Origin: Cladosporium sp. IMV 00045
Lineage: Eukaryota > Ascomycota > Dothideomycetes > Cladosporiales > Cladosporiaceae
DNA: 64,000 bases
Direction: 5' to 3'
NCBI GenBank assembly: GCA_001931905.2
Contig: MSJI02000932.1
Coordinates: forward strand, 33,829-97,828
The notes below the pieces were generated by a model. The model searched no databases, was not told where the DNA came from, and saw only the letters and a list, made by a program, of their open reading frames with translations. The translations under genes and the position numbers were made by a program. This document shows, one piece after another, positions 50,083 through 61,247 of this stretch (position 1 is its first letter; the number at the start of each line of letters is the position of its first letter).

Positions 50083-51597
50083 CTAGCCCACCGTCCCAGC
50101 GACCGAGTGCCCATCAACATCCATACTCCCACCAAACTCGGACGGCTCGACCGTCCCACGCCCGCCAACCCCACCAGCGGCACCCGTAGTCCACTCCCAG
50201 GGATAATCATCCGGCCCAACCCACGTACAAGTCATATGACCAGCCGGGAACATCTCCGTGTTGAGATACGAGTTATTCTCCAACACCATCTTCACCATCC
50301 CCTGCCCATCCTGCTTCAGCTCTGAGATGCGGTTCTCCAGCACCGACTCCCCCTTCAGGCTCATCGGGAAGTACTCGTGGAACTGCCGCAGCTGGTTACG
50401 GTCCAGGTACGCTTCGCCCGCCCGCGCGATCAGCTGGAAGAACTCGAACCCCATGTCCGACGCGTTGTGCGTGTTGTCGTTACACACTTGCTGCGCGATC
50501 CAGTGGCGCCACACCGTCAGCCCGAGCCATTGCATAATGTCGTTCGCGTAGCTGGCGCGTCCGATCGAGTCGCGGTCTGCGCGGCCGACGGTTTTGGTCC
50601 GCTGCAGTGCTTCCGGGTAGTAGCTGAGGAGGTTGTTTTGGGTGCGCTGGGAGAGGGATCTGAGGAGATCGGCTTTCGTGGTGAGGATGCTGACGATGGA
50701 AGGGTGGAGGTCATTGTCGCGAATTGCGGATTTGATCGATGGAGAGTTGAAGCGACCGGTGCCGTGGATCAGGGCCTCTTTCCAGAGGGTCTTGCTGCGG
50801 AGGCGGAAGGAAAAGTCAAGCCATGGTGCTGTGTTGCTGGCGATCGAGCGGTGGAGGACTTGGCCGAGGGAGAGGAGGGTGGCTTCGATGGGGCGGGTGA
50901 CGATGGCGGGCTGGCAGGCAGGTCAGTATAATGGAAAAGACGATTTGAGGGGATCGGAGCGGTTCCACTTACGTTGTTGAGGTACTCTGCTACTGCGAGG
51001 ACAGCTCCGGCGGACTCGAGCAGGAACTCCAGACCATCGTGCTCGTTGTTACCGATGTCAATACTGCGGTTGTAGAACGCACCGAGGACTTGCTCCCAGG
51101 CCTGGCATTCATGGTTAGCTCGAGCATCAATTGTGGAACGCTGGAACTCAACCCACCAGCACAAACTGCTCGACCACACGCCCGTTCTCATTAGCATCAC
51201 CAAGCAAGTCTGGATACTCGCCAGCAGCGCCACCAGTCTCGTCGAGTGGGATGCGGCGCAGCACATGACTCGGAGTCTCAACGCCACCAGCACGAACACC
51301 CCCGTTCTCGTTCTCCATCAAGTGCAAGCGATACTTCGTCGTGACACCCTTCCTGCGAGCGTTTCTGGACAGTTCGACCGCGGCTTCTTCGTCCAGCAGA
51401 GTTGCGAACGTCGGGCTGCTGCGTCGCAGCACCGTCGAGTGAAGCTTGTAGCGGCGCGAGGCGGTGATGATGACAAGGACGTCGCCGCCCGCGAAGTGAG
51501 GGAAGTCGTTCTCGTTGTCCGCCATCTTGCTATTGTCGCCTGGCGTGGGTAGGTTGAAGTACTTGGTGTTCAGTTCGTAGTGCTCACGGCGGGACAT
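50083..51597 (-). CDS. BTB/POZ-domain protein
   Basis: Three exons, 51157-51597, 50973-51101 and 50083-50910, give 465 residues; the introns (51102-51156, 50911-50972) have GTGGGT..TGCCAG and GTAAGT..TGCCAG borders and are phase 0. The N-terminal part contains GGDVLVIITASRRYKLHSTVLRRSSPTFATLL, the core of a fungal BTB/POZ fold. A long helical region follows (AWEQVLGAFYNRS, EFFQLIARAGEAYLDRNQLRQFHEY), ending in a Gly-rich low-complexity tail. BTB domains dimerise or recruit cullin-3 ligases; the specific partner is unknown. The start could also be the in-frame ATG at 51648, adding 17 residues; the ATG at 51597 was preferred because it begins the conserved SRREHYELN segment. Confidence 0.78.
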
Positions 51598-52579
51598 GGG
51601 AGATTTGTGTTGGATGGAGAGATGTTGGGTGGCGGATGTATCAGTCACGCTGGATGCGCGAAGTTGTTGTTGGGCTGGGTGATCATGCGTTCATGCGTTC
51701 ACATTCACATGCTGCGGCTTTTGCGGGTCAAGGTAATGACATGTGACCAAAACCGACAAATTGAAGTGTGGTCCGTCATTACTGTGCTGCATTTGCCTGA
51801 TTTGATTCTGCAGTGAGCTGCTGTTTTCGCCAGCCAGAAATAGGTTGCGTGAATGTAGGACAGTGAAAGACCTACAGACACCACTGAAAATGCCGGAGGG
51901 CCTAAGGTCTGGAATGCGCAGGCCACCAGAATTGAGGCTTCTTCAATAAACAGCTCGACGAAAGAATAATTCGCAATCAGGAACACGTCTTTTTCAGTAT
52001 TGAACCAGCAGCAGAGACCCAAAATTCAGTGCGAGAGCCGTCAACGACGCCCAGGCAAGGTTGGACACACCTTCACCCTGAGACAAAAAGGTTTCCAGCG
52101 TCTCGCGGGTGTCTGAGCTCGATTAATACTGTCCGGAAGAAGTCGAAGTGTGAGTTACGACCTGCGATTGGCTTCAGTCGTAACGAGTAGAAAGAAAGGA
52201 GGTGGCAGGTTGTAATTGTATTGGAGATGGATTTTCTGCTTCTCTATCATGTCAAACTTAACGAAGTCAAGTCCGGAAAGAGCAGAAGAAGCTCATCAAA
52301 GGAGTCAAAGATTAGCTTTGGATCTTGCTTCCTGCGATTTGAACCTCAGGTGCACCCGTTGCTCGTCAATTGCATGAACTACAAAATTGCCATATTGTCT
52401 AATGCTAAATTGTGCATGTTGAATGCCTACATAAATGAAAGTCGTAGAACAGAAGCCGCCACTGTGGCTTTTTTGAGCCTTCAGACAATGATCGTTGAAC
52501 CGACCCTGGTCCTTCGTATGTAAAATTAGGCAAACATCCAGGCGAATCAGGTCTAGGAGGCTCAAGTCATGAGGTGATT
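51598..52579. other. about 1-kb intergenic region, no supported gene
   Basis: Contains the BTB-gene promoter and the 3' side of the secreted-protein gene. Minus-strand hydrophobic frames (for example around 51705-52080) show membrane-like segments but no acceptable start or splice set. Confidence 0.4.
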
Positions 52580-53554
52580 CTAGTAGAGACATCGGATTCC
52601 AAAGTTCGATTGACCGGATGCAGAGTTGTCCGGGATGTAGAAGTCTACATTATCTCCAGACGGTGTGTAACGTCCTTGGTACACAGTGAACACAGGATAC
52701 CAGTATATGATGCCTTCTTGGCCAGATTCGCAATCAACGAGGACATCAATGCCTGAGGTGGAAGTCGAAGTAGTTTCCTGCGAGACCTCTGCATTAACGG
52801 AAGCCGAAAAGATCTCGAAAAAGCTGGCACCGACTTCCACCGAAGCTGAAGTGCCAATCGTGAGGGCCTCGCTCTGGGTTGTTGTGTAAGTGCTTCCCGC
52901 CGTCAGACGACCGGTGACTGCTCCTTCTGTGCCCGGGATCTGAACGTTGTTCTGTATCACCAGAACTTCGAAGCCGTCGTCCTATGTCGGATGTTAGCTG
53001 TTGGAGCTCATGAAGTGGTGCAACTATAGATTACATTTGGCTGCTGCCTTTTTGCAACAAAGTCCCGCGCATGTTTGCGCTCGGCTGTAACATTGGCTAT
53101 CGCCAATACTGCCGGCTGGTAATCCGGGTTATTGTATACCGAAACGGTAAACTCATCATTGTAAACGTCTTGACCACCAGCGTTAGGAGTTCGGCAAAGT
53201 GCCCTGACGCTAGAGAAACTGATGCGAAGGTCGGGATAGATGATCCGCGTGTCCTCACTGCTCGCGCAATAGGTGACCCTGCAGTTGAGGGATTCTGGAT
53301 CAGTGCCGTCGTGAGGTCCGAGTACAGTGTATCCAGGGTAGTAGTTGGGCACCTCCCCGGTGAAACCTTCCCAGCCTGCATATATGGCATCACCTAGAGG
53401 AGCACAAAATTAGCTGCGATTCTGAAATTGGAAGGTCTGACACAAAAGCGTCCCAGTCAGGTTCGCGAAACCCATCGCATGTTACGAGTGACTGTGCCAG
53501 AACATCTGCGGCCCAGACAAGGAGGATGGCGGCCTTTGCTGTTGACCCGAGCAT
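52580..53554 (-). CDS. secreted Thr/Ser-rich protein of unknown function, first join unresolved
   Basis: The ATG at 53554 opens a signal peptide (MLGSTAKAAILLVWAADVLA) followed by QSLVTCDGFREPDWDAF. Exon 2 (53035-53393) and exon 3 (52580-52981) join in frame through intron 52982-53034. They carry RVTYCASSEDTRIIY, then a beta-rich region with alternating Ser/Thr/Val (VGASFFEIFSASV, TTSTSTSGIDVLVDC) and IIYWYPVFTVYQG. This pattern is seen in several families of fungal secreted beta-proteins, but I cannot assign one. Exon 2 needs a phase-1 donor, whereas the obvious GT donor at 53443 is phase 0; a GC donor after GGGTTTC (53470s) would fit. So either an atypical donor, an error, or a frameshifted gene. 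About 280-290 residues if joined. Confidence 0.5.
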
Positions 53555-55956
53555 ATTGATGGTACCAAGAAGTTGAAGATGCGATTCGATTAGAAGTTTG
53601 GTGTTGAGCGATCGTCTGACAGGTTGAATTGGTCATAATTTATAGCTTTCCTGCACCTCCCATGAGCGTCTGTCCTCGCTTAGCTCAGAGCTCGACTTAT
53701 GCGTTTGGAGTCGCGGCAGGAGCGTTGCCTCTGACGAGAGAAAAACAATCTCCCAAGCCGCACGAAGGAATCGCCGAGTGCTGCATAGGTGTCATCTGTA
53801 GTCCATGTACGCAGCGATTTCTATGTTGGTACGAGACTGATCGAGAATAAGGTAACAAATCTAATAGGGGCGATAGATAGGATTTTAGTAGTAACGATAA
53901 GTAAGACGACTAATCGAGCGCTAGCAATCTATCTCTATATATTAGCGTGCTTGCGGTTAGCGCTATAGCTTATAGCCTTATAGAGCTTTAGCTATAAACA
54001 AATCCTGTTCGATGACTAACAATTCGATCGCGTTTTATCTTTTAGCATTGAAGATCCATATATAGCTCCTTAACGAAGCCTGTACTGCACATCGAGTAGC
54101 TAGTAGGCAACCTTAATCGCTATTGTGGAGGTTACGATCAAGTCTTTCTAACGACTTTCTATAGCCAGATAGGGCAGGCTATCTGGCTTGATGCCGGGCC
54201 TTGAGATTAAGAATCATGTATTAAAACACATTGGTACATATGGCTAATCCTCCGAAGAATGCGGACGCTAATGACGCGCGGCTCCGCGGAACCTCTGTTC
54301 TAAGGTCTTGGATTCGGCTTCACGGCATCTTCATCATATCACATCAAACACAATGGCATGTCTGCCGAGCCGGAGAATAGAAGTGACATCCCGACTTCGA
54401 TGTCTTCAAACTTTGCAATCATAGGCATACGCTGGTGTGCTTGGCAATGGACATGCACGAGCTGCCTAGTGAGGTAACATCGCGCTATTCTTCTTGTCAA
54501 ATACCTAACACGGACATCCTCCGCTTGTCAAAGGATTCCTGGAGCCCCATGCCTTGAATCGCCTCTCCTTGTCAAGGCCCGATCCTACTTTCCCATGGCC
54601 CGACGAAGCGGCCAGAAAGCTCGATGTGCATGATCGACGGACTTATGTTTCGGCAGAGGTTCGAAGTGCCATAGTATCTACGGTTCGGAACGAGAGCCTT
54701 ATGACCCAAACTCATCCGGATTGGAAGTTGACATATTTGGGCCGTTAAACATCATCAGACATGAAGACCACGCCAGCCTCGGAGGAAAACGATGGACCAG
54801 CATCTCCATCGCCGTAAATGATGATCCGACTATCCACGTTTTTCTTCCGAGCAATATTGCGCGAGATCCACCCTGGCTGAGGCTGAGGCTAAGGCACGAA
54901 GGATTGCCTCTACAGTCGGCCAAGATATTGGAGTTTCAACGTCAGACAAAGTTCGCTCTAACTCTACGAGTATTTCTAGGCAAATCGGCCGTGCGCCAGA
55001 ACCACTATAATTGCCCAGGTGGAATGAACAGACAGCCAGGCAGTAGGCAGCTTATTTTGAACGCTTGTACTAACAGAGGACAGATGGACAGCCGGAAAAC
55101 ACAAGTCGATCACCTTGCTAGAGGATTAGGGTGGGACGTCCTCAACCATACCACTGATCTTGTCACTAGGTTGTGACTGTCCTTGCCATGAAGATAAACA
55201 ACATATGAGTCTATGTAATGCCGTCACATCCATCGGCGCACTGTGGCAACGCTACTAAGCATTGACACTCATTTAAATAACTCAGCCTATTATTCAGGTG
55301 TACAGTGGGGAAAGGCGCCAAAAAACTACCTGCTACTGATTCGCGACACTACATGGCAGCGGCCGCCGTCCGCTAGGTTCGTATGAGAAGAGTACCCCTA
55401 GCCGTGCCAACACGCCAACCGCTGCGATCTTCACAGCCCTAGCAATCTTTCACGTGTATGGCCCTACGCCCCACCGTGAAATGACGACTTCTTGCTATTC
55501 CCTTCTTTTGAGTGCATGATTTACACAAGAAAGAGAAATCTTAAGCGAGGGCAATTCGAGATGGGCAATTGGATCGTCGATCATGCGTTCTAGCCATCAC
55601 CACGCGATGCTCAATTGAGCTTTACGATACCTATCCTGAGCGTGATAGACTCGAAGGAAGCACTATCGATTTTGGCCTCGTGTTTTCCAACACTTGGACT
55701 GTGTCGTCGACGACATTGCCCAGTCGAAGGAATGCGATGAACTCGGCGCCCGTGAGTGTACATCGACCGTTTCCAATGGAGCCTTCAAAATTGAGGTCCA
55801 TGTCAACAAGAATCGAAGGGGCGGGACCTTACGGTTGGTAGAGCATAAAGAGCAAGAGCTCTCCCACGAACTGGACATATCGGCCCATCATCACAATACC
55901 ATCTTTGTCCTCACAAGAACTGCATCTTCTCAACTCAAGTCATTCTTCGAATCAAC
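53555..55956. other. 2.4-kb gene-poor stretch with possible repeat relic
   Basis: No firm gene. Plus-strand frames at 54554-54748 and 54721-55176 are open but lack recognisable content and, for the second, an ATG start. The subregion 53850-54240 is rich in TA steps and is described separately. The last 300 bp presumably hold the promoter of the secreted protein at 55957. Confidence 0.4.
53850..54240. repeat. TA-rich, RIP-like degenerate sequence
   Basis: This stretch is enriched in TATA/CTATAG/TTATAG steps and poor in CA/TG compared with flanking DNA, resembling repeat DNA altered by RIP. It contains a perfect 10-bp inverted repeat (AGCCAGATAG at 54163-54172 and CTATCTGGCT at 54179-54188) around a 6-base loop. 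No protein trace of a transposon could be read. Confidence 0.35.
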
Positions 55957-56751
55957 ATGGCCACCAAGTTCATCGGTGCCACTGTCGGCCTTCTGGCCAC
56001 TGCCAGCATGGCAGCGCCTACTGCTTCTGTCGTATCATCTTCTGACCGCAATGTCACCATCTCCACGTTCGGTGCTTTAGAGGAGTCAGTCAAGTGTGGC
56101 CCTGATGAGCTTCACGTCATCCAGAAGCCCAACGGCTTCACCTACAAGTGGCCCAGACACAGTCTCTTCAATCCCACCGTGGGTTGCGAGCCCAAGCCTC
56201 TCAGGCGTATGATGAATGACTTCGACACTTCAGTCGATGTCAACGGCGACATGATTGATGTCACCGCCGGTCCCGAGGGAGGCCCATTTGGCGACCTTCC
56301 AGACCACCCGCCTCAATTCCGCGATCTTTGGGATGCCGCTCAGGAGAACTGCCAAAACTCCTTTTGTCGTTCTGAAGCCACGGAGCAAAAGATGGTGCGC
56401 CACTTGACGGACAACCGCGACGTCACCATCCGCGTTGAGGGTGACTTCGACAGCAGCTCTCCAGGCACCGAGATGCGTGACCATTTTTTCGAGCTCGTAC
56501 GTAACGCTTTCGACAACGGCGTCATCACCGACGAGTATTACAACGACCGCCGCGACCGTGGCCCCAAGCAGCTTTACGCCTCTGGCCCGCCGGGTGACTA
56601 CTCGGGCTATTCCATTCTTGTCGAGTTCTCCGATGATGATGGCAATGACGGCTGTGACGAGGTCGCAGACGGCATCAACAGCTTCGGTGCCCTTGTTCCT
56701 CATCTCGGTCCCTTCTTTGGTCTCGCTGGAGCGGTCTGTGGTGTCTTGTAG
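55957..56751 (+). CDS. secreted protein of 264 residues, unknown function
   Basis: Intronless frame. The N-terminus MATKFIGATVGLLATASMAAPTA is a signal peptide with likely cleavage after the AAP region. The mature part contains VKCGPDELHVIQKPNGFTYKWPRH, FNPTVGCEPKPL, ENCQNSFCRSE and GNDGCDEVADGINSFGALVPH, giving an even spread of cysteines, and ends in a hydrophobic GPFFGLAGAVCGVL. One NVT sequon lies after the signal. I do not recognise a domain; it resembles conserved hypothetical secreted proteins of plant-associated ascomycetes. The terminal hydrophobic segment might be a weak GPI signal or simply a core strand. It lies in the gene-poor right third along with other secreted proteins. Confidence 0.68.
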   Translation: MATKFIGATVGLLATASMAAPTASVVSSSDRNVTISTFGALEESVKCGPDELHVIQKPNGFTYKWPRHSLFNPTVGCEPKPLRRMMNDFDTSVDVNGDMIDVTAGPEGGPFGDLPDHPPQFRDLWDAAQENCQNSFCRSEATEQKMVRHLTDNRDVTIRVEGDFDSSSPGTEMRDHFFELVRNAFDNGVITDEYYNDRRDRGPKQLYASGPPGDYSGYSILVEFSDDDGNDGCDEVADGINSFGALVPHLGPFFGLAGAVCGVL

Positions 56752-57207
56752 GGGTATTGTGGTCTAGTTAGCAGCTTTGATGAGGTAACGGATACGTTGG
56801 GTTCTGGCTAGTAGCGTCGCAATAGTCAATTTGAAACAATGCTTAGCTGTAATTTGCCTCCTCTCATAGAATCCTCATTTCACGTGCGTATCTCATTGCT
56901 TTGGTTCGTCAGTCGGATTTCGAAAGATCTTGGGACGATCTGTTCGCAGATACTCGTCGGATCACCCCCTCAGCATACGTCGAGTCTGAGTATGTCATCG
57001 TATAATTTTGCTCTCTTAATATCTCACTTGGGTGAACAAGCGAGGCCATGGTGGTACACGCGGATTTCAAGAGGTATCAAGCCGGCGCTGCAATGTGAGA
57101 AGAGTGGAATGAGACCTTTCGCGGCACGATAGTCCAAGTGGCAAAACACGGTCTCTAGGCTACCTTGTAATGATTCTCGTAATTGCATGATCTTCCACCT
57201 CCCATCG
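56752..57207. other. convergent 3' intergenic region
   Basis: 456 bp between two stops on opposite strands. No gene seen. Confidence 0.45.
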
Positions 57208-57941
57208 CTACTTGATAAAGGCCATCACGGCCGCCGCCATAGCGAACGCAGTCATGATGTTGACGCTTGCAAAGCCGGAACCAGACTCAAGAGCACCACG
57301 CTCGCCCGCGAGCACGCAGTCATCAGTCCTGTTGTCCTCCGATTGATAAGAAACATGGAAACTGCGAATGCCATACGGCAGCTCACGACATTCGTCCCTT
57401 TCTTCCTCGCAGCCCGTCCACTGATGCCAATCTCCGTCCTGGTCACAGTCCTCACGCTCGAAGGTTCGGAATACCTGCGCTGGTCCGTCGAGCCACTCGC
57501 TCATATCATCTCCCGACAGGATGGTGGTGATGACGGAGTTCGTTGCGTTCGGATCGAAGTTGAAGTTCTCGCGATACTGCCATTCGTTGGGACACGAGTC
57601 GAAGTCCCATCGACAGGAACGATCGACGCGCCCGGTCTGGTTTTCAGGGCGCCAGGCGAAGACCTCGTCGATGTTGTAGCACGCTTCAGTGTAGTTGGCC
57701 TTGACCTGGACGCCAGCTGTGAAACGTGACAAGGTAGTGTCGTCACTACAGTCGAGGTCCGCACTTTCCAGGAAGTCGGGGGAAGTAATGCGGAAACCCA
57801 GCCCGGGGACAGTATGAGTGGGTCTGGAATATGGTTTCAGCTCGTGTTTCCCATGCTGAAGTCTCCAAGTTGCACTTACATTTGCCCACGCACGCCAGCC
57901 ACCGCGAGGCATAGCAGCAGTTGACCATATTGGGAGAGCAT
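57208..57941 (-). CDS. secreted, probably GPI-anchored cysteine-rich protein
   Basis: Two exons, 57880-57941 and 57208-57823, give 225 residues. The short first exon supplies a signal peptide (MLSQYGQLLLCLAVAGVRGQ); intron 57824-57879 runs GTAAGT..TTCCAG and joins phase 2 to phase 1. The longer open frame that reads through the intron lacks a signal, so the spliced form is preferred. The mature protein has at least nine cysteines (DLDCSDD, EACYN, RSCRWDFDSCPN, EDCDQD, TGCEEERDECRE, DDCVL) and several N-x-S/T sequons. A C-terminal hydrophobic tail (NIMTAFAMAAAVMAFIK) after a small-residue region (SGSG) is typical for a GPI-anchor signal. Function unknown; cell-wall or plasma-membrane surface protein. 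Confidence 0.72.
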
Positions 57942-59200
57942 ATTGTGTATATGAGTTTGGTTGTTCGATTTACACAGATAGAAAAGGTTGGGGTTCCCGC
58001 TATTGTAATGTAATAATTATATGCTCCTCACTTTTGAATGTCGCCTTCTCCAACCGGGGCAATAGCCATGCTTATACGGGAACCTCAAGTTCGGCACCAA
58101 GAGACTGCGACAGCAGTACGGTCCCCATCGTGGCCAACTTCCTAGTCTTCCAAGCCCTGTGTCCCTAGCGGCTTGGAGGGTTCTTGGGGTGCATGAATAG
58201 TATGTACTAGTAAGGCGGAGTCTCTTCGAAGGATTTAGTGACCTTGGCGTGTGAAGCCTTGCGGATTACATCATCTTGGAAGAATGCTCTAGTTAGTCAT
58301 GCGACTCCCAGTGATGTCCAAAAGGGTAACAACATTGATATCGCCAAGGCTGCCGTTGAACTGTCCCTCGAAACGTTCGACTTGAATCTCTAATGATCCA
58401 GAAGACAGTATTCTTTCATGGACCGTGATCGACCGAGGCGTCCAACAGGAATAGGAAACTGGCTCATATCAGCTACAGCGCCGCAAGATCCCAAATGCTG
58501 CACGGTGAGACTGTCAATCATGGCATTGCCCTAGCACCTAAGACGAAGGAGGGGATACGCGATACGCAGGCTGGGTGAAAACGTGCCACTTGGTTTACGT
58601 GATATGACCGTTGCAAAATGGAAACAGAAGTAAAGAGTCCCAGCTAACCTCTATAGTAACGCCAAAATCAAAAATCGCATGCAGACTTGCCAGTACAATC
58701 AAACGCATTCAACGAATCCCCAGTCGAATGACTAGTGGTCGACGAATGTCAGCCAGTAACCAGCACACTGGTCTCCGTAGAGGCCGCCTTGTTTTCCATT
58801 CACGCCGCCCGTGTTGCATTCATCCTGTCCATTGGCGTTAGAGGATGCGTAATGCTATATTTCACAGAGTCATTAATACGTACCACCATCTTGCGGAGAT
58901 TATAGTAGCATTCCACACCCAATGTCCACTCGCATCTATGAAACGGTTAGCACACCGTTTAACAAGATGAGAAGAGCGCGGGGCCAAACGTGCCCTCCTT
59001 TACCCCCGACACCGATATTCAATGGGTGGCCATTGAGGGTTTGGTGCTCCTGTATTATTGTGAGTTTTATCTTAACCAACGATGCGAAGCCAACCATGAT
59101 GCTTACAACAAAGTCGTAGCCGTCTTTGACTACCCATCCCTGGTGCCGGCTATAGCAAGATTAGTAATAAAACGTGATCATGGTTGGTGGGTTGGGTGCC
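57942..59200. other. 1.26-kb gene-free stretch
   Basis: Short frames only, none with recognisable content. The left part contains the promoter of the GPI-type protein; no tRNA or repeat could be read. Confidence 0.4.
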
Positions 59201-59464
59201 TCACGCGCAGTAATCGTCGATGCGGGCAATAACGTCGCCACGTTTTTCCTGTAGTTACACATTGAGCTGCCGTCTTTTGACTTGCAAGAGCGGGTTCGAA
59301 CTAACTTCTGGTCCCCGGTTTAAGCAGATTAGCCCATCATCCCGTTTCTCGACTGGATCTGCGTAGGTGTCGACGACGACGCCAGGATCGTTGGCAGCAA
59401 TGGGAGAGGCCGAAGCCGAAAGGACGAGCGCAAGGCTAATGATGGCGGAGGTGGTGAATCTCAT
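59201..59464 (-). CDS. small secreted peptide precursor with Kex2-type sites
   Basis: Two exons, 59306-59464 and 59201-59248, encode 68 residues. Intron 59249-59305 has GTTAGT..CTACAG borders and a TGTAACTA branch-like site; without splicing the frame ends in unrelated sequence. The N-terminus MRFTTSAIISLALVLSASAS is a signal peptide. Two dibasic KR sites (VEKR and EEKR) flank a short segment starting DDGLICLNRGPE, and the C-terminus is GDVIARIDDYCA. The single cysteine on each side of the second KR could pair if that site is not cut. The layout suggests a propeptide processed by the Kex2 protease into one or two small peptides of unknown role. No family recognised. Confidence 0.62.
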
Positions 59465-61247
59465 CGTGAGGATTTGAATGATCTAATGCTTCGTTGCTAT
59501 GCGTAGAGAACTTTTGAAGCAACTTATCAAAGAGTCGATTCGATTCGAGAGACTGAGAAGAGTTCAAATAATGTGGTGATTGTGAAGCTCAGGCAAGTTT
59601 GTTACAAATGTCGCAGGGATAAGCTTTTATAGCCAAAGTCAATAGAGTCCTAGACATTGCCATTGTCCGTGAGGTCCGTGGTGTTTCTGTATCTTTGAAA
59701 GGTAACGTTATCGTATTCCTTCAGCCGTAGCTGATAGCATCGGTAAGCGGGCAACGAAGAGTCAACTCAAATAGCACATCAGCGCGGCGCAGCGTCAGGA
59801 TCCTGAAGAGAAGCTCGTTTAATTTCTTTCCTATACACAAGCGTCTTGCAAAATCCTTCAGAATCACTTAATTTGAACGCTCGTAAAGCCCAGAGGACCG
59901 ACTTTTCTTCGTTGTACGGGCTCCCAGAATTACAGCGCCAGCTGAAGCAGACTTCGAATCCTTCAAAGCGAGCCACGCAGTCCTATTATTAGCAGCGTCG
60001 AAGGCATGGTTAAAACACTTCGTTCGCAGCAAACGAGCTAAATGAGAATCAATGCTTTGAGGTCGAACACCAATCACTGCTCTGACGCTGTACAGGCCCA
60101 AGTCAGCCCGCTCAATACGGACGCCCTAAATCGCGAGGAAGCCTCACAAGACTGCCTCCGACCGGGTCGCGTGACGTTGGGTGCAAAGTCGCTTCCTGAT
60201 ATGAGAAGTTACGAGCATGGCCTTTTGTGTTGGTGTCAGCCAGCGCATGGGCTATCAAAGAGCTTGTTCATTCATTGGATTGATGGCAATGCCATGCTAG
60301 CAAGCAGGCTCCTTCGTGCTTTCCTTTTCCGCTACCAATTGGCTCCACCCTCCCGACCTGTGAGGTTCGTATATTTTGTTGTTCATCATGCAAATTGAGA
60401 CCGCATCGGATGTAAGTTGGATCGGTGTTGCAAGGTAGCTACCATGACTCCGACACTTTCCCATGCTTCGAGCTATCCTTTGATGGATGAGAGTCAGACC
60501 ATTTCTTCATATGTGCGGGTGAAACATCCATGTCATCAGATTTTCTAAGCCTCGAGACGAGTTCATAATTGTCAGATAGCTACGAACAGGCGGTGATCTT
60601 GTTCGACGTCCAGCCGCATGGAGTGACGACCCACATTGCCGGGGATGATTGGATCTTTCAAGTTTCGAGACACTTTGTGGTTGAAATAAAGTTAATTGTC
60701 GAGCTGTCGAAGTTTGACCAGCTAATCTATGCTTATAAGACTCTTTTGAACGGTGAACCGGACCGAGAGCACATCAGCTTCGGTTGCTATGACTGCCAAG
60801 GGATTGATCCAGATGGAGTTTTGTGGTTGACATTCACGATGCGACCAATTCAATTTGGCACGGTGGGCTCTGTTCGGCTGTGGGGAGTTTCTTTCCCACG
60901 AGTGAGTGGAGCATGTAAGGTCGGACCGCCGGACCGGACCCTCATGGGCGATCTGCTCGCCTTACGTGACGTCTTCCTCACAACCGGACCTGCGGACCGT
61001 CACTTACGCTTGCTCGGGGCCCCAGATTGATCGCGTCGCAGACCCCGGGTGAGCTCTGTCTGCCGAATCCGAGGTTTCATTAATGGTGTATTAAAGAGGC
61101 CATCGTCTGGCATCTTGAGAGAACGATCAAGGAGCAACGTGTGCCCAGCAAGAGCTCATCATCACCGACGCAACAGTTGCAAGTTTGTTCTCTCATCAGA
61201 ATGGTGAAGTTTGTTTCTTCTCCCGATATCTATGGACCAGGTTCTGG
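59465..61247. other. 1.8-kb gene-poor stretch before the CoA-transferase pseudogene
   Basis: An open plus-strand frame from about 60569 to 61030 (no ATG at the natural start, TTG only) has no recognisable domain. Sequence 60918-61010 is rich in GGACCG/CCGGACC units (see findings). No firm gene. Confidence 0.4.

Noticed and set aside
51705..52080. Hydrophobic minus-strand frame resembling a membrane protein
   Set aside because: Stops between the hydrophobic segments cannot be removed by credible introns, and no family pattern is seen.
54554..55176. Two adjoining plus-strand open frames
   Set aside because: One lacks an ATG start, neither shows a domain, and no splice joint between them is convincing.
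60042..61030. Plus-strand open frames of 118 and 153 codons
   Set aside because: No recognisable family; the longer one starts at TTG and overlaps the CCGGACC-rich patch.
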